Shown here: positions 17,629-26,217 of the stretch, piece after piece | Numbering within the stretch: position 1 is the first letter of the stretch | Layout of the letters: each line of letters begins with the position of its first letter | DNA from: JBFHIJ01 sp041596515 | Lineage (GTDB): Bacteria > Bacteroidota > Ignavibacteria > Kapaibacteriales > UBA2268 | Length of the DNA stretch: 64,000 nt | Direction of reading: 5' to 3' | Assembly (NCBI GenBank): GCA_041596515.1 | Contig: JBFHIJ010000004.1 | Coordinates: 1-64,000 of the forward strand | Translations under genes and position numbers: made by a program | Notes under the pieces: model-generated | Told to the model about the DNA's origin: nothing | The model's input: the letters and a program-made list of their open reading frames with translations, nothing else | Databases searched by the model: none

Positions 17629-17658
17629 AAAAAAGCCCTTCTGAAACCTCAGAAAGGC
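17629..17658 (-). terminator. Intrinsic terminator of ftcD
   Basis: On the minus strand, GCCTTTCTG pairs with CAGAAGGGC (one G-U) around a six-base loop, followed by six T. It lies 24 bases after the ftcD stop. Confidence 0.88.
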
Positions 17659-17681
17659 ATTGTAATAGATTGTAATATATA

Positions 17682-19304
17682 TTACTTATCTCTATTTGAT
17701 AAGATATCTAATATCTCTTTGCATTTTTCTTCTGCACGTACTTTCATAGCCTCTGCTTCTTTCAAAATATCAGCTTTGAATGTTTCGTCTTCGATCCCAG
17801 GCATATTGATAAGTACATTTTTATATGCACCCCAGATACCAACTTCTAAAGCTCTCGCACCAACTTCAACGTCAGATTTAGAAGCTATATTGCCGATTTT
17901 AGCAACATCAACCATTTTATCCCAAGCTTGATTACCTTTTTTCATTGTGTCTAATGGAACAAGAATTGCTTTTTTCAAACCTGCCTGCATCGCTGCAGTT
18001 CTGGCTTTTTTATCAGCATCAGTTGCCTTAGGCATTCTCATTGCATCAACAAAATCGTTGAAAGCATTTGTATCCGCATCAATCATTGGAATTAAGTCTT
18101 GAGTTGCGTTATGCAATGTAGGTATAACTTCTCTGAGTTCTGTTTCTAAATGTTCAAACTTTCTTACACCATGAGTAAGTTTTGCTACCATAGCTCCAAG
18201 ACCTGTACCCAATGCTGCAACAGCAGCACTTACAGATCCGCCACCAGGAGCAGAAGAACGAGCTGCTACTTCTTCAGTAAATGCGCGAACAGTCATGCTT
18301 GCAAGAGGTTCATTTCTTTCTTCTGCTATTAAATATTCTATGATACGTTTTTTAGGATCAAAGTTACCAACTGAATTTAAACCTAATCTTTCGATAACTA
18401 AACGAATTTTTTGCTCTTCATCTATTATAAATAGATTTTCTTTTTTCATATAATATTCTGCAGCTTGAAGCATAGCTTCTAAAGGAACAAGGCCAACTAG
18501 TTCGGATCCTGCAACAGCTACATTTAGTTCTTTCGCTATTCTCTTAGATTCTTCAAAAGCTACGTGAATAGGAGTTACTTTATAGTTAGTTAAGTTCATA
18601 GTGATTTGAGTCATGTTATACTCGTCTACAAACCAGCCCATACCTTGCACTTCTTGCAATAGACCAGGTTGATCTGTGCCACGACCGTTTGTTCTAAGGT
18701 CAAGAGCAATTCTATGAGCCTGGTTGCTAGTGCCGATAATATTAACATTGTAAGCAACTAAAAAGAATCTGGCACCGGTTGCAGATGCACCCCAAGTTGG
18801 AACAAATTCTGCAGGACCGAAGTCAGGTTTCCATTCCGGATTATAGATTTTTTGAGCCATACCTTCATATTCGCCGGCGCGGATATTAGGAAGCTTTTTG
18901 CGTTTATCTTCTTGTGCTGCTTCTCCATAGAGAAATATAGGAATATTTAATTCTTCAGCGCATCTTTTACCAAATATTTTTGCTAATTCAATGCAATCTT
19001 CCATTGTTGTATTAGCAACAGGAATAAAAGGACAAACATCAAGTGCACCCATGCGTTTGTGTTCGCCTTTATGTGTTCTCATATCTATCAATTCTTTTGC
19101 TACTTTTGCAGCATTGATAGCGCCTTCAACTACAGCTTCAGGTTCACCAACAAATGTATATACGGTACGGTTTGTAGAATAACCCGGATCTACGTCAAGA
19201 AGATTACAACCGGGAGTATTTCTTATCGCTTCTGCAATTGCTTCTATTGTTTCCTTATTTCTGCCTTCGGAGAAATTAGGAACACATTCTACAATTTTTC
19301 TCAT
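17682..19304 (-). CDS. ftcD: Bifunctional glutamate formimidoyltransferase / formimidoyl-THF cyclodeaminase
   Basis: Transfers the formimino group from N-formimino-glutamate to tetrahydrofolate, then releases ammonia to give 5,10-methenyl-THF; this ends histidine breakdown and feeds the one-carbon pool. The 540 residues contain an N-terminal formiminotransferase half (about 1-330; IVECVPNFSEGRN, RTHKGEHKRMGALDVCPF with the expected active-site histidine, ALDLRTNGRG) and a C-terminal cyclodeaminase half (about 340-540; SSAPGGGSVSAAVAALG and an all-helical tail). The fusion matches the animal and Bacteroidota enzyme. No hutH, hutU or hutI gene is visible in the window. The upstream 69 bases carry no obvious promoter motif. 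Confidence 0.94.
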   Translation of the reverse strand: MRKIVECVPNFSEGRNKETIEAIAEAIRNTPGCNLLDVDPGYSTNRTVYTFVGEPEAVVEGAINAAKVAKELIDMRTHKGEHKRMGALDVCPFIPVANTTMEDCIELAKIFGKRCAEELNIPIFLYGEAAQEDKRKKLPNIRAGEYEGMAQKIYNPEWKPDFGPAEFVPTWGASATGARFFLVAYNVNIIGTSNQAHRIALDLRTNGRGTDQPGLLQEVQGMGWFVDEYNMTQITMNLTNYKVTPIHVAFEESKRIAKELNVAVAGSELVGLVPLEAMLQAAEYYMKKENLFIIDEEQKIRLVIERLGLNSVGNFDPKKRIIEYLIAEERNEPLASMTVRAFTEEVAARSSAPGGGSVSAAVAALGTGLGAMVAKLTHGVRKFEHLETELREVIPTLHNATQDLIPMIDADTNAFNDFVDAMRMPKATDADKKARTAAMQAGLKKAILVPLDTMKKGNQAWDKMVDVAKIGNIASKSDVEVGARALEVGIWGAYKNVLINMPGIEDETFKADILKEAEAMKVRAEEKCKEILDILSNRDK

Positions 19305-19373
19305 TTTCCACTCTAATTTGATTTGATAAAATTATAATTATTGACTACTAAAAGCAAATTAGCAGAAATAATA

Positions 19374-19961
19374 CTATTTTTCAAATAAATATATTTTAAG
19401 TCTGATAACATCAGTCAACCAGCGTCGATCGCAAATATCCATAGGAAATATAATAGTGCCTGCTTTAAAAACTAAAATTTTAGATTTCGTAATCTTAGAT
19501 AGTTGGCAATAAACTCGCTTTACTGTGGCAATTTTCAACTCTTTATCCAAATCATCATAAACTATTTCTCCTTCAATATTTTCTGATATTTTAATTGTGT
19601 CTCCGGTAGAACCGGTTACTTCATCAACTAAATAAAGAGGCGGGATGGCTGTAATCTTTTTTGATAGTTCGAAATAGGAGCATAATATGGATTGCCCATT
19701 TTTGGTTTCCATTTCAATAAGAACCATACTGGTATCGATACCTTTAGGTAAGCTTAAAATTTCTTGAATCTCTAATGCATAAAATTTGCCGAGCTTTTGC
19801 TTCTTATTATTATAAAATTGGGTAGAGTATGATTTCTTGAAAATATCTTTGGTTTTCTGATTTAAATCAACAGTTTGAATTAGTATAAAATCAGAGCTAT
19901 GTCCAATAGACAATAGACTTATCAGCATTACGACTATAATAGACAGAGTTTTGAATTGCAT
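19374..19961 (-). CDS. Secreted protein of unknown function
   Basis: I do not recognise a firm family. The 195 residues start with a clear Sec signal peptide (MQFKTLSIIVVMLISLLSIG), so the mature protein is probably periplasmic. The remainder is a mixed beta-rich domain with a DICDRRWLTDVIRLKIYLFE end. The pattern 'GKFYALEIQEILSLPKG' followed by an 'ILCSYFELSKKITAIPPLYLVDE' core is faintly reminiscent of sulfite-oxidase-like molybdopterin domains, but the resemblance is weak. AAAGGA lies before the start. It is divergent from panD and 69 bases upstream of ftcD on the same strand. The signal peptide and open frame make it a likely real gene. Confidence 0.65.
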   Translation of the reverse strand: MQFKTLSIIVVMLISLLSIGHSSDFILIQTVDLNQKTKDIFKKSYSTQFYNNKKQKLGKFYALEIQEILSLPKGIDTSMVLIEMETKNGQSILCSYFELSKKITAIPPLYLVDEVTGSTGDTIKISENIEGEIVYDDLDKELKIATVKRVYCQLSKITKSKILVFKAGTIIFPMDICDRRWLTDVIRLKIYLFEK

Positions 19962-20044
19962 AGTTATGTTGTCCTTTTTGTATTAACATAACGCAAAATA
20001 AACATTTTATTTCAGTCATAGTAAAACTTATGTCAAATTTCTTT

Positions 20045-20058
20045 GCAAAATATTTTGC
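20045..20058. promoter_or_regulatory. Perfect 14-bp palindrome, possible operator
   Basis: GCAAAATATTTTGC lies in the divergent region between the secreted-protein gene and panD, 30 bases before the panD -35 element. It shares the 12-bp core CAAAATATTTTG with the palindrome at 15493-15506. Confidence 0.3.
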
Positions 20059-20087
20059 TTTCAATTTAAAAGCAATGTAACTTGCAT

Positions 20088-20115
20088 TTGACATACTTTG
20101 TGCACAGATTATACT
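20088..20115 (+). promoter_or_regulatory. Candidate panD promoter
   Basis: TTGACA (20088-20093) and TATACT (20110-20115) are separated by 16 bases, close to the general sigma-70 consensus. The TAACTTGCATTTG at 20078-20090 is shared with the serC upstream region. Confidence 0.5.
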
Positions 20116-20132
20116 CTAAGGAGTTTTTTTAG

Positions 20133-20498
20133 ATGCAACGTATCATGTTTAAATCTAAAATACACAGAGCATCAATAACTGATGCAAATTTGAATTACGA
20201 AGGTTCATTAACTATAGATCAAGATTTGCTTGATTTAGCAGATATAAAACTTTACGAAAAAGTTTCTGTTGTTAATATTAACAATGGCGAACGCTTCGAA
20301 ACATATGTTATTCCTGGTGAAAGAGGCAAAAAAGAAATGTGCCTCAATGGAGCAGCAGCAAGAAAAGGTCAGCCTGGTGACAGAATAATTGTCATCACTT
20401 ATGGTCATTATGAAGATTCTGAGCTTGAAAACTTTGAACCTACTGTTGTGCTGGTTGACGAAAATAACGATATAGTTTCTGTAACAAAACCGGAATAG
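20133..20498 (+). CDS. panD: Aspartate 1-decarboxylase proenzyme
   Basis: Makes beta-alanine from aspartate for pantothenate and coenzyme A. The proenzyme cleaves itself at Gly24-Ser25, and the serine becomes the pyruvoyl cofactor; both residues are present in YEGSLT. Also visible are MFKSKIHRASIT at the N-terminus, the active-site region YVIPGERGKKEMCLNGAAAR, and GDRIIVITYG. The length (121) is normal, with a slightly long acidic tail. AAGGAG precedes the ATG. It is the first gene of a three-gene operon; the uridylyltransferase gene starts two bases after its stop. Confidence 0.96.
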   Translation: MQRIMFKSKIHRASITDANLNYEGSLTIDQDLLDLADIKLYEKVSVVNINNGERFETYVIPGERGKKEMCLNGAAARKGQPGDRIIVITYGHYEDSELENFEPTVVLVDENNDIVSVTKPE

Positions 20499-20500
20499 TC

Positions 20501-21253
20501 ATGTCAAAATCACTTTCGACAATCATACTCGCTGCCGGTTTAGGAAAAAGGATGAATAATCCAACTTTGCCCAAAGTGCTCGTACCAATGTGTGACAAGC
20601 CTTTACTTGGGCATGTATTGGATACATCCACTCAGCTAAATCCGGAAAAACAAATAATAATTGTTGGCCACTACAAAGAAAAAGTAATTGATTATATAAA
20701 TGAATCTGATTACTCAAACTGTGGTTTTGCTGTTCAGGAAGAACAACTTGGCACAGGTCATGCAGTAGCACAAGCTAAAGAATCATTAAAAGATTTTACA
20801 GGTGATGCTCTAATTCTATGCGGAGATGTACCTTTACTAACAAAAGATACTCTGGATAAATTCGTAGCATCTCATGAAGAAAACAATTCAGTAGTTTCCG
20901 TTCTATCTACTTATACTGATAATCCATTTGGTTACGGCAGAATAATAAGAGATAAAGATAAAAACTTTATTAAAATTACTGAAGAAAAAGATGCTAGCGA
21001 GCTCGAAAAACAAGTTACCGAAATCAACAGCGGTGTTTTTCTTGTAGATAAAGCTCTTTTGTTTCATGCACTTGATAGAGTAACTCCTAATAATGCACAA
21101 GGTGAGTACTATCTTACTGATATTATTTCAATTCTCAAAGGAGAGAACCATAAAGTAATGGCTTTCCCGGTTGCAGAATTTGAAGAATTGCAGGGAGTAA
21201 ACACTATAGATGATTTGAAAAAAGTTGAACTTGTTTATAAAAATACAAAATAA
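20501..21253 (+). CDS. GlmU-type sugar-phosphate nucleotidylyltransferase without acyltransferase domain
   Basis: A 250-residue nucleotidylyltransferase most like the N-terminal uridylyltransferase half of GlmU, which makes UDP-GlcNAc from GlcNAc-1-P and UTP. Visible motifs are the nucleotide loop LAAGLGKRM with PKVLVPMCDKP, QEEQLGTGHAV, LILCGDVPLL, NPFGYGRIIR, and EINSGVFLVD followed by NAQGEYYLTD. The left-handed beta-helix acetyltransferase half of normal GlmU (about 220 residues) is absent. The gene ends cleanly at 21253 and another gene follows, so this is a stand-alone enzyme rather than a visible truncation. Acetylation of GlcN-1-P would have to come from elsewhere. It lies in an operon with panD and methylmalonyl-CoA epimerase. 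Confidence 0.85.
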   Translation: MSKSLSTIILAAGLGKRMNNPTLPKVLVPMCDKPLLGHVLDTSTQLNPEKQIIIVGHYKEKVIDYINESDYSNCGFAVQEEQLGTGHAVAQAKESLKDFTGDALILCGDVPLLTKDTLDKFVASHEENNSVVSVLSTYTDNPFGYGRIIRDKDKNFIKITEEKDASELEKQVTEINSGVFLVDKALLFHALDRVTPNNAQGEYYLTDIISILKGENHKVMAFPVAEFEELQGVNTIDDLKKVELVYKNTK

Positions 21254-21263
21254 GAGAGTCATC

Positions 21264-21671
21264 ATGATACAATCAATTAATCACGTTGGAATTGCAGTTA
21301 AAGATTTGGATGCATCAATCGAATTGTTTAAAAAAATCTTCCAATTTGAAGATATTCACAGAGAAGTAGTAGAAGAACAAAAAGTTAGTGTTGGTTCCTT
21401 CAAAGTTGGTGATGTTCTGATAGAACTTACAGCTCCAACAGACGAAGCTTCTCCAATCGCAAAATTTATTGCTAAAAAAGGTGAAGGTATTCACCACATT
21501 GGCTTTAATTCTGATGACGTTTCTAAAGATTTGGAAAGATTGAAAGGCGAAGATATCAGACTAATTGACGCAGCTCCAAGAAACGGTGCTCACGACATGT
21601 TAATCGCTTTCTTACATCCAAAATCTACAAATGGTGTTCTTACTGAAATTTGCATGCCTAAAGACAAGTAA
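21264..21671 (+). CDS. mce: Methylmalonyl-CoA epimerase
   Basis: Interconverts (R)- and (S)-methylmalonyl-CoA in the propionate/succinate route. It has 135 residues of the glyoxalase/VOC fold, with the metal-ligand pattern INHVGIAV (first His), ELTAP (Glu), GIHHIGF (His) and LTEICMP (Glu). An in-frame start at 21225 overlaps the preceding gene, but the ATG at 21264 fits the family N-terminus (MIQSINHVG) and follows a GAGAG site, so it was chosen. It is the last gene of the panD operon and is followed by a terminator. Mutase genes are not in the window. Confidence 0.9.
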   Translation: MIQSINHVGIAVKDLDASIELFKKIFQFEDIHREVVEEQKVSVGSFKVGDVLIELTAPTDEASPIAKFIAKKGEGIHHIGFNSDDVSKDLERLKGEDIRLIDAAPRNGAHDMLIAFLHPKSTNGVLTEICMPKDK

Positions 21672-21693
21672 AAATCAGATAAAAAAGTATTTT

Positions 21694-21726
21694 AAGTCCT
21701 TGCACAGTTAGTGTTAGGACTTTTCT
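21694..21726 (+). terminator. Intrinsic terminator of the panD operon
   Basis: AAGTCCT pairs with AGGACTT, with an inner GCAC/GTGT helix, followed by TTTCTTTT. It begins 23 bases after the mce stop. Confidence 0.82.
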
Positions 21727-21748
21727 TTTATAATAGTGAATATTATGC

Positions 21749-21756
21749 TATTTTTG
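21749..21756 (+). promoter_or_regulatory. Bacteroidota-type -7 element (TATTTTTG)
   Basis: Matches TAnnTTTG, 28 bases before the M2 peptidase ATG and just after the preceding terminator. No good -33 TTTG is seen. Confidence 0.4.
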
Positions 21757-21784
21757 TTTCTTTTATAAACATTGGTGAAGTGCC

Positions 21785-23521
21785 ATGAAATTTAAATCAA
21801 TACTAAATGCAGTTTTGATTTCGTCTTCTCTAGGACTATTTGTCGCTTGCAGCGAAAGTAAAGAAGGTGAAATGAATACAGAAAATAAAGAGGAAATTAC
21901 TAAAATGATTAATGATTTCGACCAACTCGCTACTAAAATCGAGTTCGAAATGAAAGTAGTATATAGAAATTTAGCTTTATCATATTTTGATGCCGCAGTG
22001 TCTGGCTCAGAAGATGACTATAAACGTTCCGAAGAGTTTGAAAACGAATACAATAAATTGGTGGCAAATAAAAATTACTTTGCTGAGCTCAAAAAATTTA
22101 AAGAGTCAGGAATGGTTACTGACAGCCTTCAACAAAGAAGGCTTGATATGCTATTTAATACATTTTTGGAAAATCAAACTGATATTATTAAGCTTCAAGG
22201 AATGACTTCTTTACAAAGTAAAATTACAGAGCAATATTCTAAATATAGAGCTACAGTTAATGGAATAGAATTAGATGATAATCAAATAGAGTCTATACTC
22301 AGAGAATCAACAGATAATAAAAAACTTGAAGCTACATGGAATGCACATAAAGAGCTTGGTAATGTAGTTGCCAAAGATATTATTACACTGGTTAAATTAA
22401 GAAATGAAACTGCAAAATCATTAGGTTTCAGGAATTATCACGAAATGTCTCTTACATTAAGTGATCAGGATCCTAAAGAGATTGAACAGATTTTTGATGA
22501 ATTAGACAAACTTACGAGAGATGAGTATAAGTCACTTAAAAATGATATTGATACATATCTTGCAAAACGTCTAAATATCAAACCTGAAGAATTGATGCCT
22601 TGGCACTACCAAAACAGATATTTTCAGGAAGCTCCTCAGATTTATGAGCTAAATCTAGATAAATATTACGAAGGTCAAGACTTGGTAAAACTTACTGAAG
22701 ACTATTATGCTTCTTTGGGCATGCCAATTGAAGATTTGGTTGCAAAAAGTAGTCTATTTCCGCAAAAAGGTAAAAATCAACACGCATTCTGTACTGATAT
22801 AGACAGAGATAATAGAGATATTAGAATATTGTGTAATGTTGTTGATAATGCCGGATGGATGAATACTATGCTTCATGAATACGGTCATGGAGTATATTTC
22901 AAATATCATGATCAATCCTTGCCATGGACTTTAAAAACACCAGCACATACTTTTACTACAGAAGCTATTGCTATGCTTTTTGGTAGAATGTCTTCTAATT
23001 CTGACTGGATGAAAAATATGCTTGGTGTTTCTAAAAAAGAAGCTGCTAAAATTGCTCCGGAAGGATTTAAAATATTGAAACTTGAACAATTAGTATTTAG
23101 CAGATGGGCTCAGGTTATGTACAGATTCGAGAAAGAACTATATAATAATCCTGATCAGGATTTGAATCAACTTTGGTGGGATATCGTCGAAAAATATCAA
23201 ATGATTAAAAAACCTGAAGGAAGGAATATGCCGGATTGGGCAACTAAAACTCATATTGCTACTTCTCCGTGTTATTATCATAACTACTTACTAGGCGAAC
23301 TTCTTGCTTCTCAGTTAGATCATTATATCAAAATAAATATTTTGAATCAAAAATATTCTGATCCTGCTTCATACTATGGCAACACTGAAGTAGGTAATTA
23401 CCTTAAAAATAAAGTATTTGCTCCGGGAGCTAAATACTATTGGAACGATATGATTGAAAAAGCTACGGGCGAAAAACTTACAGCTAAGTACTACGCAGAG
23501 CAATTCATCTCAGGCAAATAA
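21785..23521 (+). CDS. M2-type (ACE-like) zinc metallopeptidase lipoprotein
   Basis: A 578-residue zinc peptidase, probably a dipeptidyl-carboxypeptidase-like enzyme of family M2, anchored as a lipoprotein. The N-terminus is a lipoprotein signal with lipobox LFVAC (Cys22). The zinc motif is H364-E-Y-G-H368, with the third ligand probably Glu393 in FTTEAIAMLFGR. The remaining chain is helical, with conserved-looking NRYFQEAPQ and HIATSPCYYHNYLLGELLASQ near the C-terminus. Assignment to M2 rather than M3 rests on the spacing to TTEAIAMLFGR. It has its own terminator at 23541-23580. It may scavenge or trim peptides in the periplasm or on the outer membrane; that role is inferred. Confidence 0.8.
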   Translation: MKFKSILNAVLISSSLGLFVACSESKEGEMNTENKEEITKMINDFDQLATKIEFEMKVVYRNLALSYFDAAVSGSEDDYKRSEEFENEYNKLVANKNYFAELKKFKESGMVTDSLQQRRLDMLFNTFLENQTDIIKLQGMTSLQSKITEQYSKYRATVNGIELDDNQIESILRESTDNKKLEATWNAHKELGNVVAKDIITLVKLRNETAKSLGFRNYHEMSLTLSDQDPKEIEQIFDELDKLTRDEYKSLKNDIDTYLAKRLNIKPEELMPWHYQNRYFQEAPQIYELNLDKYYEGQDLVKLTEDYYASLGMPIEDLVAKSSLFPQKGKNQHAFCTDIDRDNRDIRILCNVVDNAGWMNTMLHEYGHGVYFKYHDQSLPWTLKTPAHTFTTEAIAMLFGRMSSNSDWMKNMLGVSKKEAAKIAPEGFKILKLEQLVFSRWAQVMYRFEKELYNNPDQDLNQLWWDIVEKYQMIKKPEGRNMPDWATKTHIATSPCYYHNYLLGELLASQLDHYIKINILNQKYSDPASYYGNTEVGNYLKNKVFAPGAKYYWNDMIEKATGEKLTAKYYAEQFISGK

Positions 23522-23540
23522 TATCCAAATTTATCTTTAA

Positions 23541-23580
23541 GGGCATTTGACAAAGAACTTGTTAAATGCTCTTTTTTTTT
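23541..23580 (+). terminator. Intrinsic terminator of the M2 peptidase gene
   Basis: GGGCATTTGACAA pairs with TTGTTAAATGCTC (13 pairs, two G-U) and is followed by nine T. Confidence 0.9.
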
Positions 23581-23684
23581 ATATCTTGACTCATTATAAA
23601 ATAATAGTAATAAATATCATTTTTAGCAACAATACGTGACCTATGTTCGTATAAGCTATTCGGAATACTTACAAAAGGAATAAA

Positions 23685-26153
23685 ATGATGACAGATATTA
23701 AAAGACTAGAAGTCACTAAAGAACAAATGAGATGGAACTGCCCGGAAGATGCTTTTCAGTTTGAGACTACAAAAGATTTAGAACATTTAGATAGAATAAT
23801 TGGTCAAGAGAGAGCTGTTGAAGCTATACGGATGGGGACAGGATTAAGGGCAAAAGGATATAACATTTTTGTTACAGGGCTATCAGGTACCGGTAGATTA
23901 TCTACCGTCAAACAAATACTTGAAACTACTACTACAGAAAAACCTAAATTATATGATTATTGCTATGTCAATAACTTTTCTGACCCGGACAAACCTATTT
24001 TAGTCAAACTGCCAAGAAGCAAAGGAAAAGAATTTAAAGGAGCAATAGGCGATGCTATATCATATTTAAAACGAAGAATACCTAAACTATTCGAAGAAGA
24101 TTCTTATCAGCAATCAAGAAGAAAAATAGTAGAAGAGTACCAAGAAAAGGAAAGATCTATACTTTCTGAGTTTGATAAAAAAATAAAACCGCATGGCTTT
24201 ATTAGAGGTCAAATAGAGACAGAGCAAGGGATAGTACAGCCTGAGGTTTTCCCTATTATTGATAATAAACCTGTTCAAATTGAAACACTTGATGATTTAG
24301 TGGAAGAAGGAAAATTGAGCTATGAAAAAGCAAGTCAACTAAAAGAACTCTGGAAAAAGTTTCATAATGAAATATTTGAACTTGCTAAATCAGGTATGAA
24401 ACTGATGAAAGAGTTCAAAAGATCATTGACAAAAAATGATAAAGCTTCTGCAGAAATAGTTGTTACATCTGTTTTCTCCGAAGTAGCTGATATGTTCCAT
24501 AATGACAGAGTAGATATCTATATAGATGAAGTTATTAATCATATACTAAATAATCTTACTCCTTTTGTACAGGGAGAGAGTTCCACTCAGAATCCACCTG
24601 AAGCTGAAAAAAACAAAGAAGCATATTTCAATATTTATGAAGTAAATGTTGTGCTCGATAATTCTAATACAGAGAATGCACCTTTAGTTATAGAGACTAC
24701 TCCGTCTTACCAAAATTTATTTGGTACCATAGAAAAAGTATTTGACAGCCGTGGTTTTTGGAGAACTGATTTTACTAAAATAAAGGCAGGAGCTTTGCTT
24801 CGCGCAGATCAGGGTTTTTTAATAGTGAATGCCGTTGATTTATTTCAAGAGCAGGGAGTATGGCCGGCATTAAAAAGAGTATTACTCTATGGGAAGTTAG
24901 AAATACAAACAATGGATGCCTACTTTCAAATTTCTCAATCTTACCTTAAACCGGAGTCAATAAATGCAAACGTAAAAGTTGTTATTATTGGTGGTCAAAC
25001 TCTTTATCAACAATTATATCATTTCGAAAAAGGTTTTAAAAAGATTTTTAAAATCAATGCACAGTTTGACTATGAAACTAAAAATGATGAAAATATGTTA
25101 GATAATTTGGCTCGTTTTGTTTCTAAATTATGCGATGAAGAAAACTTGCCACATTGCAAACCTGACGGAGTAGCTGCTATTGCAGAATGGGCAGTAGAGA
25201 AAGCAGGTTCTCAAGATAGAATGACATTGAAGTTTTCTGATATTGCAGACGTAGTTCGAGAAGCTGCTTTTTATGACAAGCTTGAGAATAGTCCATATAT
25301 AGGACGTGAAGACGTAGATATTGCTTTAAATATGCGTAGAAAAAGAAATGATATGATAGATAACAAAATCAAAAATCATATACTTGAAGGTTCTACTTTG
25401 ATAGATACTGAAGGTAATAGAGTAGGGCAAATAAATGGTTTAACTGTATATGATAATGGTATTCTGTCTTTTGGAAAACCTGCAAGAATTACCGCATCTA
25501 TATCAGCAGGAAATAAAGGAGTAGTTAACGTGGAAAGAGAAGCCGATATGAGTGGCAGAATCCACAATAAAGGTATTCTAATTATTTCTGCATTTTTAAG
25601 AGAAAGGTTTGCTAAAAAGAAAGCAATGTCTCTTACTGCTTCTTTAGCCTTCGAACAGTCTTATGGAGGGATTGATGGTGACAGTGCTTCTGCCGCTGAA
25701 ATTTATGTAATTTTATCTGAACTGACAAACACACCAATTAATCAATCTATAGCAATTACTGGTTCAGTCAACCAAAAAGGCGATATACAACCTATCGGCG
25801 GAGTAAACGAAAAAGTGAGAGGCTTCTTTGAAATCTGTAAAGAGAAAGGCTTTAATGGACAACAAGGGTGCATAATTCCAAAACAAAATGTAAAAGATTT
25901 AATGATGTGCCAAGAGCTTTTAGATGCTGTGGAAGAAGGTAATTTTAAAATATGGTTTATGGAAAAAATTGAGGATGGTATTCCAATTTTGATGGGAATA
26001 GAAGCCGGACAACCTGATAAAAATGGTAAATATCCTAAAAATACTCTTTTTGGTAAAGCTTTAGAGCAAATTAATCTTATGCGAGAATGGTCTAAGGACG
26101 AAAAAAGTGACAAAAAGAAAAAATCAAAATCAACAAAAAAAGAAATTGAATAA
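23685..26153 (+). CDS. LonC-like AAA/Lon-domain protease
   Basis: An 822-residue member of the Lon-related family with an AAA_32-type N-terminal part and a C-terminal Lon protease domain. The loop at the Walker A position reads GLSGTGRLST (65-74), with Arg71 where lysine normally binds phosphate. A long helical insertion with DKKIKPHGFIRG follows (about 120-290). The Ser-Lys dyad is intact: Ser667 in GGIDGDSASAAE and Lys710 in GGVNEKVRGFF. The N-terminus (QMRWNCPEDAFQFETT) is typical of the family. AAAGGA lies before tandem ATGs at 23685 and 23688; either could be used. The lysine-rich C-terminal tail is unstructured. It is expected to be a cytoplasmic quality-control protease, possibly with weak or no ATP dependence. 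Confidence 0.88.
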   Translation: MMTDIKRLEVTKEQMRWNCPEDAFQFETTKDLEHLDRIIGQERAVEAIRMGTGLRAKGYNIFVTGLSGTGRLSTVKQILETTTTEKPKLYDYCYVNNFSDPDKPILVKLPRSKGKEFKGAIGDAISYLKRRIPKLFEEDSYQQSRRKIVEEYQEKERSILSEFDKKIKPHGFIRGQIETEQGIVQPEVFPIIDNKPVQIETLDDLVEEGKLSYEKASQLKELWKKFHNEIFELAKSGMKLMKEFKRSLTKNDKASAEIVVTSVFSEVADMFHNDRVDIYIDEVINHILNNLTPFVQGESSTQNPPEAEKNKEAYFNIYEVNVVLDNSNTENAPLVIETTPSYQNLFGTIEKVFDSRGFWRTDFTKIKAGALLRADQGFLIVNAVDLFQEQGVWPALKRVLLYGKLEIQTMDAYFQISQSYLKPESINANVKVVIIGGQTLYQQLYHFEKGFKKIFKINAQFDYETKNDENMLDNLARFVSKLCDEENLPHCKPDGVAAIAEWAVEKAGSQDRMTLKFSDIADVVREAAFYDKLENSPYIGREDVDIALNMRRKRNDMIDNKIKNHILEGSTLIDTEGNRVGQINGLTVYDNGILSFGKPARITASISAGNKGVVNVEREADMSGRIHNKGILIISAFLRERFAKKKAMSLTASLAFEQSYGGIDGDSASAAEIYVILSELTNTPINQSIAITGSVNQKGDIQPIGGVNEKVRGFFEICKEKGFNGQQGCIIPKQNVKDLMMCQELLDAVEEGNFKIWFMEKIEDGIPILMGIEAGQPDKNGKYPKNTLFGKALEQINLMREWSKDEKSDKKKKSKSTKKEIE

Positions 26154-26190
26154 TTCTTTCTAATCAAATCAATATTATGCTTTAAATTCG

Positions 26191-26198
26191 TATTTTTG
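26191..26198 (+). promoter_or_regulatory. Bacteroidota-type -7 element (TATTTTTG)
   Basis: Matches TAnnTTTG, 94 bases before the rpe ATG. If used, the transcript would start just before the hairpin at 26218-26266, placing that hairpin in the rpe leader. Confidence 0.35.
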
Positions 26199-26217
26199 TA
26201 TACGATATGTGGGAAAT

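Noticed and set aside
19374..19961. Molybdopterin-binding domain in the secreted protein
   Set aside because: A few residues are reminiscent, but no conserved cysteine or arginine pattern can be shown; left as unknown.
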